Assembly (NCBI RefSeq): GCF_001424755.1
Contig: NZ_LMRF01000006.1
Location: 1-64,000 of the forward strand
DNA length: 64,000 nt
Direction of reading: 5' to 3'
From: Marmoricola sp. Leaf446
GTDB lineage: Bacteria; Actinomycetota; Actinomycetes; Propionibacteriales; Nocardioidaceae
Made by a program: the position numbers and the translations under genes. The notes under the pieces were generated by a model. That model saw nothing but the letters and a program-made list of their open reading frames with translations, was not told the origin of the DNA and made no database searches. Shown in pieces: positions 52,077 through 60,201 of the stretch (position 1 is the first letter of the stretch; each line of letters begins with the position of its first letter).

Positions 52077-53540
52077 CTAGCCCACCGCCTGCGCGGCGGC
52101 GACGACGTCGACCAGGCCGTAGCCCTTGTCGACGCTCGTGGTGCCGAGCGCACCGTTCTCGTAGGGGGCGCCGTCGGTGTACTTGTACGCCGTGGTCTTG
52201 AGCGCCTCCTCGACCTGGGCCGGCGTGGCCTGCGGGTTGGCCTGGAACAGCTGGGCCACGATGCCGGCGATGTGCGGGGCGGCCATCGAGGTGCCGCTGA
52301 TCGTGTTGAAGGTGCCGATGTCGGTCACGCCCGGGCCGTTCTTGAAGTCCAGACCCGTGGAGCAGATCGGCAGGTAGGGGCGGCACGAGGAGGTGATGTT
52401 CTCGCCGGGGGCGGAGATGTCGGGGTAGGTCGCCTGGTCACCGGAGCGCCCGCGCGAGGAGTACTCCGAGACCTTGCCGTCGCGGGTGCCGTTGTCGAGG
52501 TCGAAGTACGACGCGACCGAGAGGACGCCGGGGGTCGGGTCCTGGCCGGGCGGGTTGGAGAGGTTCGCCGAGCCGTCGCCACCGTCGTTGCCGTTGGCCC
52601 ACACGGTGAGGACGCCCTCGGCCGCGAGCGCGCGCTGCAGCTTCACGGTCGCCGACTGCGGGTCGAACTCGCCGCCGCCGGTGGGGCCGTAGGAGTTGTT
52701 GGTGACCTTGATGGGCGGGCAGGTCGCCGCGGAGACACCGGCACCGCAGGGCGCCTCGTGGTTCTCCAGCACCCAGTTGAGAGCCGCGTCGGCCCCGAGG
52801 ATGACCAGGGCCGCGCCGGTCGAGATCGAGACCAGCTTGGCGTCCTTGGCCGCGCCCTGGAGCTTCTCGCCCGAGGACAGGGTTGTGGGACGACCGGCGA
52901 CGATGCCGTTGACGTGGGTGCCGTGGCCGCCGACCGAGAGGGTGTCGGTGTCGACGATGCCGGGCACGCGCTGGACGGTGCACAGCGACTCGGTCGGGTC
53001 GCAGAGCGTCTTGAGGTTGGCCACGACGGCGCTGGAGCCGTCGGCCTCCTCGAAGTAGGGGTGGTTGGGGTCGACACCGGAGTCGATGACGCCGACCGAG
53101 ACGCCCTTGCCGGTGAGCGGGGTGCCGTCGGCGCCGGTGAGGGTCGACTGCGCCTCGATGCCACGGGTGGCGGTGTGGGAGGTCTCGTTGAAGAACTCGA
53201 TCGGCTGCTCGCCGGCCTCGACGTACTCGACGCCGGGCTGGCTGCGGACGTCCTCGATCTGGGCCTTGCTGCCGCGCGCGGCGACGACGCCGATCGTGTC
53301 GAACGAGCCGACGCGGCGCAGGCCGGCGTCGGCGACCGCGGACCGGGCGGCGGCGAGGTCGGTGCCGTGCACGAGGACCGTGCTCGCGCCGGTCAGGCCC
53401 GGCAGCGTCTTCGCGAGGTACGGCGAGACGTCGGCCGGCGACGCGGGGTCGTCCGCCGAGGCGGCGGTGGGGGCGGACAGGCCGAACGCGAGCACCGCTG
53501 CTGCGGCACCGGCGAGAGTCGTGGTGGAACGACGACGCAC
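52077..53540 (-). CDS. secreted subtilisin-like serine protease (S8 family)
   Basis: 487 aa. A signal peptide of about 29 residues (RRRSTTTLAGAAAAVLAFGL, ASA-D cleavage) is followed by an inhibitor-like propeptide (about 50-112) and the peptidase domain. The triad is visible: Asp in VIDSGVDPNHP (about 150), His in GGHGTHVNGIVAG (about 208), Ser in SGTSMAAPHIAG (about 414). The oxyanion Asn is in VTNNSYGP. Several Cys pairs suggest disulfides. It is probably an extracellular nutritional protease. The GTG start is preceded by GGAGAAACC. Confidence 0.93.
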   Translation of the reverse strand: MRRRSTTTLAGAAAAVLAFGLSAPTAASADDPASPADVSPYLAKTLPGLTGASTVLVHGTDLAAARSAVADAGLRRVGSFDTIGVVAARGSKAQIEDVRSQPGVEYVEAGEQPIEFFNETSHTATRGIEAQSTLTGADGTPLTGKGVSVGVIDSGVDPNHPYFEEADGSSAVVANLKTLCDPTESLCTVQRVPGIVDTDTLSVGGHGTHVNGIVAGRPTTLSSGEKLQGAAKDAKLVSISTGAALVILGADAALNWVLENHEAPCGAGVSAATCPPIKVTNNSYGPTGGGEFDPQSATVKLQRALAAEGVLTVWANGNDGGDGSANLSNPPGQDPTPGVLSVASYFDLDNGTRDGKVSEYSSRGRSGDQATYPDISAPGENITSSCRPYLPICSTGLDFKNGPGVTDIGTFNTISGTSMAAPHIAGIVAQLFQANPQATPAQVEEALKTTAYKYTDGAPYENGALGTTSVDKGYGLVDVVAAAQAVG

Positions 53541-53603
53541 GGTTTCTCCCTCGGGTCGGCCACCGTCGAGCTCGATCCCCGAACGGTCGGAGGCCCGGGT
53601 GGC

Positions 53604-54272
53604 TTACTCCACCAACGAGGCAGCGTGCGCCAGGTCACGCAGCTCGCGCACGACCGTGTCGGGGTCCTCGGCGGAGTAGACGGCCGACCCCGCCACGAAG
53701 ACGTCCGCCCCGGCCTCGGCCGCGCGCTCGACGGTCTCGGCGGACACCCCGCCGTCGACCTGCAGCCACAGCTCCAGCCCCGCGGCGGAGACCAGCTCGC
53801 GGGCACGTCGGATCTTGGGCAGCACCAGGTCGAGGAACTTCTGGCCGCCGAAGCCGGGCTCGACGGTCATCAGCAGCAGCATGTCGAGCTCGCCGAGCAT
53901 CCCCTCGGCGGCCTCCAGCGGGGTGGCGGGCTTGAGCGCCATCGAGGCACGCGCGCCCTGGGCCCGCAGCTCGCGGGCCAGCCGCACCGGGGCCGCGGCC
54001 GCCTCGAGGTGGAAGGTGACCGAGCCGACGCCCGCCTCGGCGTACGCCGGCGCCCAGCGGTCGGGGTCCTCGATCATCAGGTGCACGTCGATCGGCAGCG
54101 TGCTGTGCCGCGCCAGCGCCTCGACGACCGGTAGCCCGAGGGTCAGGTTGGGCACGAAGTGGTTGTCCATCACGTCCACGTGCACCCAGTCGGCGCTCGG
54201 GATGCGCGCCACCTCGTCGGCGAGCCGGGACAGGTCGGCGTTCAGGACGCTCGGGGTGATCTGGATGCCCAT
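53604..54272 (-). CDS. rpe: ribulose-phosphate 3-epimerase
   Basis: 222 aa. Interconverts ribulose 5-phosphate and xylulose 5-phosphate in the pentose phosphate pathway. The TIM-barrel motifs [39 protein letters not shown] and [12 protein letters not shown] include the metal and catalytic Asp/His residues. The ATG at 54272 gives the family N-terminus. A TAGGAT hexamer 10 bases upstream overlaps the -10 of the divergent YeeE/YedE gene, so the mRNA leader would be only a few bases. Confidence 0.95.
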   Translation of the reverse strand: MGIQITPSVLNADLSRLADEVARIPSADWVHVDVMDNHFVPNLTLGLPVVEALARHSTLPIDVHLMIEDPDRWAPAYAEAGVGSVTFHLEAAAAPVRLARELRAQGARASMALKPATPLEAAEGMLGELDMLLLMTVEPGFGGQKFLDLVLPKIRRARELVSAAGLELWLQVDGGVSAETVERAAEAGADVFVAGSAVYSAEDPDTVVRELRDLAHAASLVE

Positions 54273-54282
54273 GGTGCGGCCG

Positions 54283-54292
54283 ATCCTAGGCT
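54283..54292. promoter_or_regulatory. overlapping divergent -10 elements (rpe / YeeE-YedE gene)
   Basis: ATCCTAGGCT reads TAGGCT on the plus strand (54287-54292, 6 bases before the GTG at 54299) and TAGGAT on the minus strand (54283-54288, 10 bases before the rpe ATG). The two hexamers share two base pairs, so polymerase cannot occupy both at once. Confidence 0.5.
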
Positions 54293-54298
54293 GCAGGG

Positions 54299-55561
54299 GT
54301 GGCCTCCCTCCTCGACCGCACGCCGCAGGTCCGTCCTGCGTCCCAGGCACCCACCGCGAACCCGCCCCAGCTCGGCATCGCGCTGGCCGGCCTCGTCGGG
54401 GCGCTCGCCCTCGGCACCCTGATCTGGCAGCGCTCGGGCCAGGTGCCGGCCGTGCTCTTCGCGATCGGCACCGCGCTCGGCTTCGTGCTGTTCCACAGCC
54501 GCTTCGGCTTCACCTCGGCCTGGCGGCAGCTGGTCTCGGTGCGCCAGGGCGCCGGGCTGCGCGCCCACATGCTGATGATCGCGGTCGCGGCGACGCTGTT
54601 CGCCCCCGTCCTGGCCAACGGCGTCGCCTGGTACGACGCGCCGGCCGCACCGACGCTGGCCCCGCTCGGCTTCGGCGTCGTGGTCGGCGCGTTCCTGTTC
54701 GGCGTCGGCATGCAGCTCGGCGGCTCGTGCGCCTCGGGCACGCTGTTCGCCGTGGGCAGCGGGCAGACCGCGATCCTGATCACCCTGGGCGGCTTCGTCG
54801 CCGGCTCCACGCTGGGGGCGCTGCACTTCCCCTTCTGGACCAACGACCTGCCCAGCCACCCACCCGTCTCGCTCACCACGGTGCAGCCGTTCGGCTACCT
54901 CGGCGCCTGGGTCCTCACGATGGCCGTCGTCGGCGCGATCGTCGGGCTGACCTACGCCCTGGCCCGCGGCCGGGCCGGCCGGCCGGTGCCCCCGGTCGAC
55001 CGCGCCCCCGTCGCCCGCGGCGCGGCCCGGGCCGTGCGCGGCTCCTGGCCGCTGTGGGTGGGCGCGCTGCTGCTCGCGGGCCTCAACGCGCTGACGCTGT
55101 GGGTCTCCGGCGGCGCGTGGGGCGTGACCTTCGCCTTCAGCCTCTGGGGCTCCAAGCTGCTCGACGCCCTCGGGGTCGACGTGACCTCCTGGACGTTCTG
55201 GCAGGACCCGGTCAACGCCGCGAAGTACCAGGCCGGCTTCCTGGCCGAGAAGACCTCCGTGATGGACCTCGGCATCATCCTGGGCGCCCTGGTCGCCTCC
55301 GCCCTGGCCGGTGCCTTCGTGGTGCACCGCCGCATCCCCGGCAGGCTCGCGCTGGGCGCGGTCGTCGGCGGGATCATGATGGGGTACGGCGCCCGGATCG
55401 CCTTCGGCTGCAACATCGGCGCCTACTTCGGCGGCATCGCCTCCTTCAGCCTGCACGGGTGGCTGTGGGGCGCGATGGCGCTGCTCGGCACCGTGGCCGG
55501 GCTGCGGCTGCGTCCGCTGCTGGGGCTGGCCAACCCCAAGCCGACCGACTCGGTCTGCTAG
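54299..55561 (+). CDS. YeeE/YedE-family sulfur-compound transporter
   Basis: 420 aa, about ten membrane helices with no signal peptide. The conserved Cys motifs [15 protein letters not shown] (about 141-155) and [12 protein letters not shown] (about 369-380) are those that pass thiosulfate in characterised YeeE/TsuA proteins. It likely imports thiosulfate or a related sulfur compound. The usual partner gene tusA is not adjacent. It stands alone between minus-strand housekeeping genes, with its own leaderless-type promoter. Confidence 0.87.
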   Translation: MASLLDRTPQVRPASQAPTANPPQLGIALAGLVGALALGTLIWQRSGQVPAVLFAIGTALGFVLFHSRFGFTSAWRQLVSVRQGAGLRAHMLMIAVAATLFAPVLANGVAWYDAPAAPTLAPLGFGVVVGAFLFGVGMQLGGSCASGTLFAVGSGQTAILITLGGFVAGSTLGALHFPFWTNDLPSHPPVSLTTVQPFGYLGAWVLTMAVVGAIVGLTYALARGRAGRPVPPVDRAPVARGAARAVRGSWPLWVGALLLAGLNALTLWVSGGAWGVTFAFSLWGSKLLDALGVDVTSWTFWQDPVNAAKYQAGFLAEKTSVMDLGIILGALVASALAGAFVVHRRIPGRLALGAVVGGIMMGYGARIAFGCNIGAYFGGIASFSLHGWLWGAMALLGTVAGLRLRPLLGLANPKPTDSVC

Positions 55562-55565
55562 CGGC

Positions 55566-56921
55566 TCACGTCGGCTCGGGCTCCTGCCGCCGCAGCACCG
55601 CGAGGAACATCGCGTCGGTGCCGTGGCGGTGGGGCCAGAGCTGGACCGCGCCGGGCAGGTGGGCGCTCACGGCGTCGGAGACCTCGGGCAGCAGCGGCGC
55701 CGCCTCCTCCAGCCGTACGTCGGTCCGGTCGGCCAGCAGCCGCGAGACGACCCCCGCCGTCTCCTCGACCACGGGCGAGCAGGTCGCGTAGACGACCACG
55801 CCGCCCGGACGCACCGAGTCGACCGCCGCACCGAGCAGCGCCCGCTGGAGCGGCACCAGGGCGTCGAGGTCGGAGCGCTGCCGACGCCACCGGCTCTCCG
55901 GGCGCCGTCGCAGCGCCCCGAGCCCGGAGCACGGCGCGTCGACGAGCACCCGGTCGAACGACCCGTCGGCCCACGCGGGCCGGGTGCCGTCGCCGACGAC
56001 CACGTCGCCGGCCGTGGCCCGCAGCGCCTGCCGCACGAGGACGGCGCGGTGCGGGAGACGCTCGTGGGCCAGCAGCCGGGCGCCGCGCTGGTCGGCGAGC
56101 GCCGCGAGCAGCGCGGCCTTGCCGCCGGGGCCGGCGCAGAGGTCGAGCCAGCGCTCGTCGCGGCCCTCGACCTCGGCCCGGGCCAGTGCGAGGCCGACCA
56201 GCTGGGAGCCGGCGTCCTGCACGCCGGCGCGCCCCTCGCGCACGGCCGGCACCTCGCCGGGGTCGCCGCCGTCCATGGCGACGGCGAGCGGCGAGGTGGC
56301 GAGCGGGGTGCCGCCCGCCACCGTCCGCACCAGCTCCTCGACGGAGGTGAGACCGGGACGCGCCACCAGCGTCACCGCGGGGCGCTCGTTGTCGGCGGCC
56401 AGCAGCGCCTCGACCTCCTCGGGGCGGCCCAGCGACCGGGAGAGCTCGACGACCATCCACGAGGGGTGGGAGGTGCGCACGTCCAGCGGGGCGTCGAGCT
56501 CGTCGAGCCACGCCTCCAGGGAGCGCGTCGAGAGCCGCCGCAGCACCGCGTTGGTGAAGCCGGCCGGCTTGTGGCCGACCCGGGTGCGGACCAGCTCGAC
56601 GGTCGAGGCGACGGCCGCGTGGTCGGGCACCCGCATCGCCAGCAGCTGGTGGGCGCCGAGGCGCAGCGCGTCGCGCACCGCGGGGTCGGGGGCGCGGCCG
56701 GTCAGGTGGTCCAGCAGCGCGTCGTACGTGCCCTGGCCGCGGAGCGTGCCACCCACCAGCTCGGTCGTGAACGCCGCGTCGCGGCCGGTGATGGCCCGCT
56801 CGCGCAGCAGCCGGGGCAGCACCAGGTTGGCGTAGGCGTCGTCCTCGCGGACCGCCACCAGCACGTCGTACGCCGCCAGCCGGGGCGCGTCGACCCTGGC
56901 CCGCGGGGTGCTCCGGGTCAC
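55566..56921 (-). CDS. rsmB: 16S rRNA (cytosine-967-C5)-methyltransferase
   Basis: 451 aa. An N-terminal NusB-like helical domain (about 5-140; RLAAYDVLVAVREDDAYANL) is followed by a class I methyltransferase domain with LDLCAGPGGKAALLA (about 258-272), DAPCSGLGALRRRPE (about 325) and VYATCSPVVEET (about 373). The PC and TC cysteines are the catalytic pair. The GTG overlaps the stop of the preceding YjbR-like gene by 4 bases. Gene order with fmt is standard. Confidence 0.94.
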   Translation of the reverse strand: MTRSTPRARVDAPRLAAYDVLVAVREDDAYANLVLPRLLRERAITGRDAAFTTELVGGTLRGQGTYDALLDHLTGRAPDPAVRDALRLGAHQLLAMRVPDHAAVASTVELVRTRVGHKPAGFTNAVLRRLSTRSLEAWLDELDAPLDVRTSHPSWMVVELSRSLGRPEEVEALLAADNERPAVTLVARPGLTSVEELVRTVAGGTPLATSPLAVAMDGGDPGEVPAVREGRAGVQDAGSQLVGLALARAEVEGRDERWLDLCAGPGGKAALLAALADQRGARLLAHERLPHRAVLVRQALRATAGDVVVGDGTRPAWADGSFDRVLVDAPCSGLGALRRRPESRWRRQRSDLDALVPLQRALLGAAVDSVRPGGVVVYATCSPVVEETAGVVSRLLADRTDVRLEEAAPLLPEVSDAVSAHLPGAVQLWPHRHGTDAMFLAVLRRQEPEPT

Positions 56922-57343
56922 GCGTCGAGCTCGCGGACGAGCCGGGGCGGCGCCGCCGTGCGCCACGCGTCGGTCAGCAGCTCGGCCAGCTCGTCCCGGG
57001 TGACCTCGCCGATGCGGGAGAGCCGCACCAGCACCGAGGTGCTGCTCCGGAAGTGGTCGATGTCGAAGAACGGCCCGTCGTCCTCGACCAGCGCGGCCTT
57101 GGCGCCCGCGTCGGGGGTCCGGACCACGAGCAGGTCGTCCCACTCCTCACCGGTCTCGGGGTCGGTGGCGGTGGGGTGCGGCTGGCGGTAGAGCACGAAG
57201 CCGCGGCCCTTGTCGTCCTCGCGCCGGGTGGCGTGGGACTGCACCAGCCAGGTCGGGACGTCGCCCCACGAGGTGCCGAACCAGGTGCCGGGCAGCGCCT
57301 CGCAGATCTCGTCGACGTCCTCGGGACGGGCCGCGCGGCTCAC
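56918..57343 (-). CDS. MmcQ/YjbR-like protein
   Basis: 141 aa. [19 protein letters not shown] at the start, [31 protein letters not shown] and [21 protein letters not shown] match the MmcQ/YjbR small alpha/beta (CyaY-like) fold, sometimes reported as DNA-binding; its role is unclear. It sits between fmt and rsmB with 4-base overlaps on both sides, an insertion relative to the usual def-fmt-rsmB order. Confidence 0.8.
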   Translation of the reverse strand: MSRAARPEDVDEICEALPGTWFGTSWGDVPTWLVQSHATRREDDKGRGFVLYRQPHPTATDPETGEEWDDLLVVRTPDAGAKAALVEDDGPFFDIDHFRSSTSVLVRLSRIGEVTRDELAELLTDAWRTAAPPRLVRELDA

Positions 57344-58287
57344 GCGACCGGCCCCCCGAGCCGGGTGCCGGGCTCGAGCCGTACGCCGCGGGCCCAGTCG
57401 GCGGCGTCCATCTCCTTCTTGCCGAACGCCTTGACGCGCCCGAGCCGCACCGGCCCGGTGCCGGTGCCGACCAGGACGTCCTTCTTGCCGACCTCGACCA
57501 CGCCGGGCTCGAGACCGGGCTCCGCACCGGTCGGGTCGACCGGTCGCACCGGGCCGAGCTTGAGCCGCTCGCCGCCGACCGTGGTCCAGGCGCCGGGGAA
57601 CGGCGTGCACGCGCGGACCCGGCGGTCGACGGCCACGGCGGGCTCGGTCCACACCACCTCGGCGTCGGCGCTGGTGATCTTGGGCGCCAGGCTGACCCCG
57701 TCGGCGGGCTGCTCGCGCTCCTCCAGGGTGCCGTCCTCGATGCCGTCGAGGGTCTGCACCAGCAGGCCGCTGCCGCCCTCGGCGAGCCGGTCGAGCAGCG
57801 CGCCCGCGGTGTCGTCGGGGCGCACGGTCTGGGTCATCAGGCCGTACGTCGGCCCGGCGTCCAGCGCCGGGACGATCCGGAACGTCGTCGCCCCGGTCAC
57901 CTCGTCGCCGGCCCAGATCGCGTGCTGCACGGGCGCGGCCCCCCGCCACGAGGGCAGCACCGAGAAGTGCAGGTTGACCCAGCCGCGGGGCGGGATCTCC
58001 AGCGCGGAGGCGGGCAGCAGCGCGCCGTACGCGACGACGGGGCAGCAGTCGGGCGCCAGCGCCCGCAGCTCGGCCTGGAAGTCGGGGTCGCGCGGGTGCG
58101 CGGGCTTGAGCACCGGCACGCCGAGCTCCTCGGCCCGCCGCCCGACCGGCGAGGCGACGAGCCGGCGGCCGCGCCCGGCAGGGGCGTCGGGACGGGTGAC
58201 CACGCCGACCAGCTCGTGCCGGCTGGCGGCCACCGCCTCCAGCGCCGGGAGGCCGACCTCGGGGGTGCCGGCGAAGACGACGCGCAC
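57340..58287 (-). CDS. fmt: methionyl-tRNA formyltransferase
   Basis: 315 aa. Formylates initiator Met-tRNA using 10-formyl-THF. [16 protein letters not shown] at the start and [17 protein letters not shown] (about 108-124) contain the catalytic Asn/His, with a C-terminal OB-like domain (about 210-310) for tRNA binding. The GTG immediately follows the def TAG with no gap. Confidence 0.95.
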   Translation of the reverse strand: MRVVFAGTPEVGLPALEAVAASRHELVGVVTRPDAPAGRGRRLVASPVGRRAEELGVPVLKPAHPRDPDFQAELRALAPDCCPVVAYGALLPASALEIPPRGWVNLHFSVLPSWRGAAPVQHAIWAGDEVTGATTFRIVPALDAGPTYGLMTQTVRPDDTAGALLDRLAEGGSGLLVQTLDGIEDGTLEEREQPADGVSLAPKITSADAEVVWTEPAVAVDRRVRACTPFPGAWTTVGGERLKLGPVRPVDPTGAEPGLEPGVVEVGKKDVLVGTGTGPVRLGRVKAFGKKEMDAADWARGVRLEPGTRLGGPVA

Positions 58288-58833
58288 CTAGATCCCCAGG
58301 CCGTTCGTGGCGTGGGGCGAGAGCCGGACCTGGGGGCGCTCCTCGCCGAACCACTCCGCCTCGCGGATCCACCGCATGGCCTCGCGACGGGCCTCGCGGT
58401 CGAGCCGGTCGACGAACAGGATGCCGTCGAGGTGGTCGGTCTCGTGCTGGATCGCTCGCGCCAGCTTGGCGGTGCCCTCGACCAGCAGCGGCTCGCCATG
58501 GAGGTCGAAGCCGTGGGCCACCACCTGGGCGGCACGCCGGCAGTCGATCGCGAAGCCGGGGATCGACAGGCAGCCCTCCTCGCCGTCCTGGGTGTCCTCG
58601 GACAGCGTCAGCCGCGGGTTGACCAGGTGGCCCAGCTCGCCGTCGACGTGCCAGGTGAACACGCGCAGGCCGACCCCGATCTGCGGCGCGGCGAGCCCGG
58701 CGCCGGGCGCGGCGAGCATCGTCGCGGTGAGGTCGTCGACCAGCGTGCGTAGCTCCCGGTCGAAGTCGACCACCTCGGTGGCCGGGGTGCGCAGCACCGG
58801 GTCGCCGAACAGGCGGATGGGCCGGACGGGCAC
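58288..58833 (-). CDS. def: peptide deformylase
   Basis: 181 aa. Removes the N-formyl group from nascent proteins. All three metal motifs are intact: GAGLAAPQ, EEGCLS and QHETDHLDG (HExxH). The GTG at 58833 is supported by GAGGAG 7 bases upstream, and a TAGACT hexamer (58875-58880, minus strand) could be the -10. Paired with fmt, as is usual. Confidence 0.95.
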   Translation of the reverse strand: MPVRPIRLFGDPVLRTPATEVVDFDRELRTLVDDLTATMLAAPGAGLAAPQIGVGLRVFTWHVDGELGHLVNPRLTLSEDTQDGEEGCLSIPGFAIDCRRAAQVVAHGFDLHGEPLLVEGTAKLARAIQHETDHLDGILFVDRLDREARREAMRWIREAEWFGEERPQVRLSPHATNGLGI

Positions 58834-58896
58834 GAGCGGTCTCCTCGCGGGGGACGGTGACGACGGACCCCCCGAGTCTAGGGACCCCCGACCGGG

Positions 58897-58925
58897 TTGA
58901 CGCGGGGCGCGGGTGCGGGCACGGT
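58897..58925 (+). promoter_or_regulatory. leaderless promoter of the MFS gene
   Basis: TTGACG (58897-58902), a 17-base spacer, CACGGT (58920-58925) and 7 bases before the ATG at 58933. The good -35 and exact spacing make transcription from the start codon likely. Confidence 0.5.
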
Positions 58926-58932
58926 GCCCGCC

Positions 58933-60201
58933 ATGGGGTCCGGGGCGAGCCGCGGTCTGGAGCGGCGGCTGCTCGCCTGGCAGGCGCTCGACGACGCGAT
59001 GCCGATCTTCCCGGTCTACGCCCTGCTGTTCGCCGACGCCGGGCTCTCGGTCGGGCAGATCTCGGCGCTGCTGGCCCTGTGGTCGGTGGTCGGGATCGTC
59101 CTGGAGGTCCCGTCGGGCGCCTGGGCCGACACCGTGTCGCGGCGCGGGCTGCTGGCCCTCGGCGCCGTGGTGTACGCCGCGGCGTTCGCCACGTGGGTGC
59201 TGCTCCCGACCTTCGCCGGCTTCGCGGCGGGCTTCGTGCTCTGGGGACTCTCCGGCGCGCTGACCTCGGGCACCTTCGCCGCGCTGGCCTACGACGAGCT
59301 GGCCGCCCGGGGCGCGCGGCACCGCTACGCCCACGTGATCGGTCTCGGGCAGGCGCTGGCGGTGGCCGCGATGACGGTGACCACGCTGCTGGCCGCCCCG
59401 CTGCTGGCGGTGGGCGGCTACGACCTCGTCGGCTGGGCCAGCGTCGGGGTGTGCCTCGTGCAGCTGGCCGTGGTGGCGTGGCTGCCCGCGGCTCCCCCGG
59501 TGGTCTCCGCAGCGGCGCTGGAGGACGCGGACGACCCCGACGACGTCGCGGACCTCGAGCGGCTCGAGCCGCCCCGGGACGAGGGCGCCTGGGCCCGGTG
59601 GCGACGGGCCCTGCGGACCGGGCTCACCGAGGCGACCACGTCGACGCTGGTCCGTGGTGCGGTGCTGGCCAGCGCCACGGTGCTGGCCCTGCAGGTGCTC
59701 GACGAGTACTTCGGGCTGCTCTTCCGCGAGCAGGGCGCCGCGCTGGTGGTGGTGCCGCTGCTGGTCGGCCTGGTCGGGGCGGGCGAGGCGGTCGGGGCGC
59801 TGGTCGCCACCCGTGCGACCGGCTGGCCGCCGCGCCGGGCGGGGTCGGTGGTGGCGGTGGCCGGGGTCCTGGTCGGGGCGGCGGCGCTGACGGACGACGC
59901 CCTCGTCGCCGCGGTGGCGCTCACCGTGGGCTACGGCCTGGTGCAGCTCTCGGTGGTGCTCGCGGAGGTGCGGCTCCAGGACAGCATCGAGCACGACGCC
60001 CGCGCCACGGTGGTCTCGACGTCCAACGTGCTCGCCGAGCTGCTCTCGGTGGCGGCGTACGTCGGCTTCGCGCTCGCCCCCGGTGACGGGGTCGCCCGAC
60101 CGGTGCTCGTGCTCGCGGCGGTCACCGTGCTGCTTGGCGCGCTGGTGGCACGCTGGCTCCCGCCCGCCGTGCCCGCGGTGCGCGTCGGGGCGGGGTCCTA
60201 G
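58933..60201 (+). CDS. MFS transporter
   Basis: 422 aa with about twelve hydrophobic segments split by a charged cytoplasmic loop (about 200-235, acidic then Arg-rich). DAGLSVGQISALLALWSVVG and the loop 2-3 motif GAWADTVSRRGLLALG fit the major facilitator fold; the C-terminal half has EVRLQDSIEHDARATVVS. Substrate is unknown; this type is often annotated as a drug or multi-substrate exporter. The gene is inserted between priA and def on the opposite strand. Its TAG stop overlaps the priA TAG in one CTAG. Confidence 0.85.
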   Translation: MGSGASRGLERRLLAWQALDDAMPIFPVYALLFADAGLSVGQISALLALWSVVGIVLEVPSGAWADTVSRRGLLALGAVVYAAAFATWVLLPTFAGFAAGFVLWGLSGALTSGTFAALAYDELAARGARHRYAHVIGLGQALAVAAMTVTTLLAAPLLAVGGYDLVGWASVGVCLVQLAVVAWLPAAPPVVSAAALEDADDPDDVADLERLEPPRDEGAWARWRRALRTGLTEATTSTLVRGAVLASATVLALQVLDEYFGLLFREQGAALVVVPLLVGLVGAGEAVGALVATRATGWPPRRAGSVVAVAGVLVGAAALTDDALVAAVALTVGYGLVQLSVVLAEVRLQDSIEHDARATVVSTSNVLAELLSVAAYVGFALAPGDGVARPVLVLAAVTVLLGALVARWLPPAVPAVRVGAGS

